64,000 nucleotides of DNA, from positions 24,044-88,043 of the forward strand of contig ONHQ01000006.1 in NCBI GenBank assembly GCA_900317685.1, in the 5' to 3' direction. Position numbers and translations under genes: made by a program. Positions 63,979-64,000 of this stretch are shown here, one piece after another. How positions within the stretch are numbered: position 1 is the first letter of the stretch; every line of letters begins with the position of its first letter. This stretch comes from an uncultured Prevotella sp. (GTDB taxonomy: Bacteria; Bacteroidota; Bacteroidia; Bacteroidales; Bacteroidaceae). The notes beneath the pieces are model-generated. The model was not told the DNA's origin. It did not search any database and saw nothing but the letters and a program-made list of their open reading frames with translations.

Positions 63979-64000
63979 CCTTAAAAATCAAGGAGTTACG

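Overview
The window looks like chromosomal DNA of a Bacteroidales bacterium, most likely a Prevotella-type member of the Prevotellaceae. Upstream regions carry the Bacteroidetes -7 box TAnnTTTG, often with a TTG about 20 bases further up, and there is no consistent Shine-Dalgarno signal. There is a SusC/SusD pair, secreted glycoside hydrolases, a GlsB/GlsA-type glycine-lipid pair, a Suf operon and the Bacteroidetes order of the division/cell-wall (dcw) cluster. Genus assignment is inference from gene content and protein character; no database search was run.

Layout. 0.2-5.2 kb: a minus-strand operon dut - TPR protein - DUF4292 lipoprotein - EnvC-like LytM protein. 5.3-6.6 kb: dgt. 6.8-8.2 kb: an AT-rich two-gene toxin-antitoxin module (MqsR-like toxin, MqsA-HTH/Panacea antitoxin). 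8.3-10.2 kb: glsA-glsB acyltransferases (minus). 10.4-26.8 kb: the dcw cluster rsmH-ftsL-ftsI-murE-mraY-murD-ftsW-murG-murC-ftsQ-ftsA-ftsZ, then a YqeY gene and a strong terminator. 27-29 kb: recO (minus), tRNA-Glu, rpsT, and a DUF3298-like secreted protein (minus).

29.3-38.9 kb: carbohydrate genes on both sides of gyrB: a GH43-GH8 fusion, then a GH95 enzyme, a stand-alone alpha-rhamnosidase-type beta-sandwich protein and an AraC regulator in one tightly packed operon. 38.9-42.4 kb: a non-coding stretch with a good promoter driving a strongly folded RNA candidate, then gpmI, ung and a DUF3109 protein. 42.3-51 kb (minus): a secreted SGNH hydrolase, a SusD/SusC pair and a secreted M6 metalloprotease. 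51-57 kb (minus): sufB-sufC-sufD, sufS, rnhB. 57-62 kb (minus): rimP-nusA-infB. 62-64 kb: an S41 processing protease (minus) and tRNA-Asn.

Most of the window is housekeeping: peptidoglycan precursor synthesis and division, Fe-S assembly, translation initiation, nucleotide hygiene (dUTPase, dGTPase, UNG, RNase HII). The accessory parts are the toxin-antitoxin module, the two glycan loci and the SusCD/M6 unit. The least explained signals are non-coding: the structured RNA candidate at 39.0 kb, a 22-bp tandem repeat array followed by two mutually exclusive hairpins at 32.1-32.3 kb, a 25-bp triplication carrying -7 boxes at 43.7 kb, a terminator-like hairpin in the rimP leader, and genes whose -7 box lies only 6-8 bases before the start codon. 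No CRISPR array, prophage, insertion sequence or rRNA gene was seen.
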